Positions 5,345 through 5,422 of a DNA stretch of 5,422 bases are shown here, piece after piece. The notes below the pieces were generated by a model. The model was not told the origin of the DNA and ran no database searches. It worked only from the letters and a program-made list of their open reading frames with translations. Position 1 is the first letter of the stretch, and every line of letters starts with the position of its first letter. The DNA is taken from assembly GCA_042573625.1 (NCBI GenBank), contig JBHPCZ010000173.1, positions 1 to 5,422 of the forward strand. Reading direction: 5' to 3'. The translations under genes were made by a program, and so were the position numbers. The DNA comes from JBHPCZ01 sp042573625 (GTDB taxonomy: Bacteria; Desulfobacterota; Desulfobacteria; Desulfobacterales; UBA11574).

Positions 5345-5422
5345 ATGAAACGAATAAATCAATATTTTAAGTGGGTTCCACTCATTCTTTTTTTAGGGAT
5401 TGCTGTCGCTTCCTGCGCCACA
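5345..5422 (+). CDS. Lipoprotein of unknown function, N-terminus only (runs off the window)
   Basis: Only 26 codons are present. They form a clear lipoprotein signal peptide: basic N-terminus (MKR), hydrophobic core VPLILFLGIAVA, and lipobox VASC with the lipid-modified cysteine at residue 24, followed by AT. A GGGAG (5333-5337) sits seven bases before the ATG, and a consensus TTGACA lies further upstream. The product would be cleaved by signal peptidase II and anchored in the inner or outer membrane. Nothing of the mature domain is visible, so its function cannot be stated. It is divergent from the aap operon and need not be related to it. Confidence 0.75.
   Translation, partial: MKRINQYFKWVPLILFLGIAVASCAT

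Noticed and set aside
1..5422. CRISPR arrays, tRNA or rRNA genes, toxin-antitoxin or phage genes
   Set aside because: No regularly spaced repeats, cloverleaf folds or matching proteins were seen anywhere in the window.

Overview
The window holds one complete four-gene operon on the minus strand, for a polar / general L-amino-acid ABC uptake system of the Aap/Bzt type. In transcription order it is aapJ (periplasmic binding protein), aapQ and aapM (two membrane permeases) and aapP (ATPase), reading from about 4900 down to 575. At the right edge a divergent plus-strand gene begins, of which only a lipoprotein signal peptide is visible. At the left edge, downstream of aapP, lies about 580 bases of non-coding debris from mobile elements. 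The operon type occurs across Proteobacteria. Its combination with a group II intron remnant, a small inverted-repeat element, mid-range base composition and Lys-rich proteins would suit a Desulfobacterota-like Gram-negative, but this taxonomic guess is weak.

Layout. Bases 1-44 and 542-585 form a perfect inverted repeat, and the right copy encodes the last codons and stop of aapP. Between them are a recognisable group II intron 3' end (domain V at 125-157, domain VI at 165-207, tail to 214), a stem-loop (220-253) and a 101-bp MITE-like element with CTGTCGAAAAA termini (342-442). The operon follows with short gaps. Two stem-loops lie after aapJ; the stronger is a perfect 16-bp stem inside the apparent 5' end of aapQ, which suggests that aapQ really starts 28 codons later. 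Upstream of aapJ, 4902-5344 contains a perfect Shine-Dalgarno, an 8-bp 5'-UTR hairpin, a candidate promoter with three GTTTAAT half-sites around and downstream of its predicted start point, a 22-bp near-palindrome, a degenerate GC-rich hairpin, and a divergent promoter with a dyad over its -10.

How the genes work together: AapJ captures amino acids in the periplasm, AapQ/AapM form the membrane channel, and AapP hydrolyses ATP to drive import. The layout would favour excess binding protein: aapJ is first, has a near-ideal ribosome binding site, and is followed by stem-loops, while the three downstream genes have weak ribosome binding sites.

I see no clearly new biological system. The points most worth checking are the 44-bp inverted repeat (real rearrangement or assembly fold-back), the orphan intron tail, and the aapJ-aapQ stem-loop with its consequence for the aapQ start.
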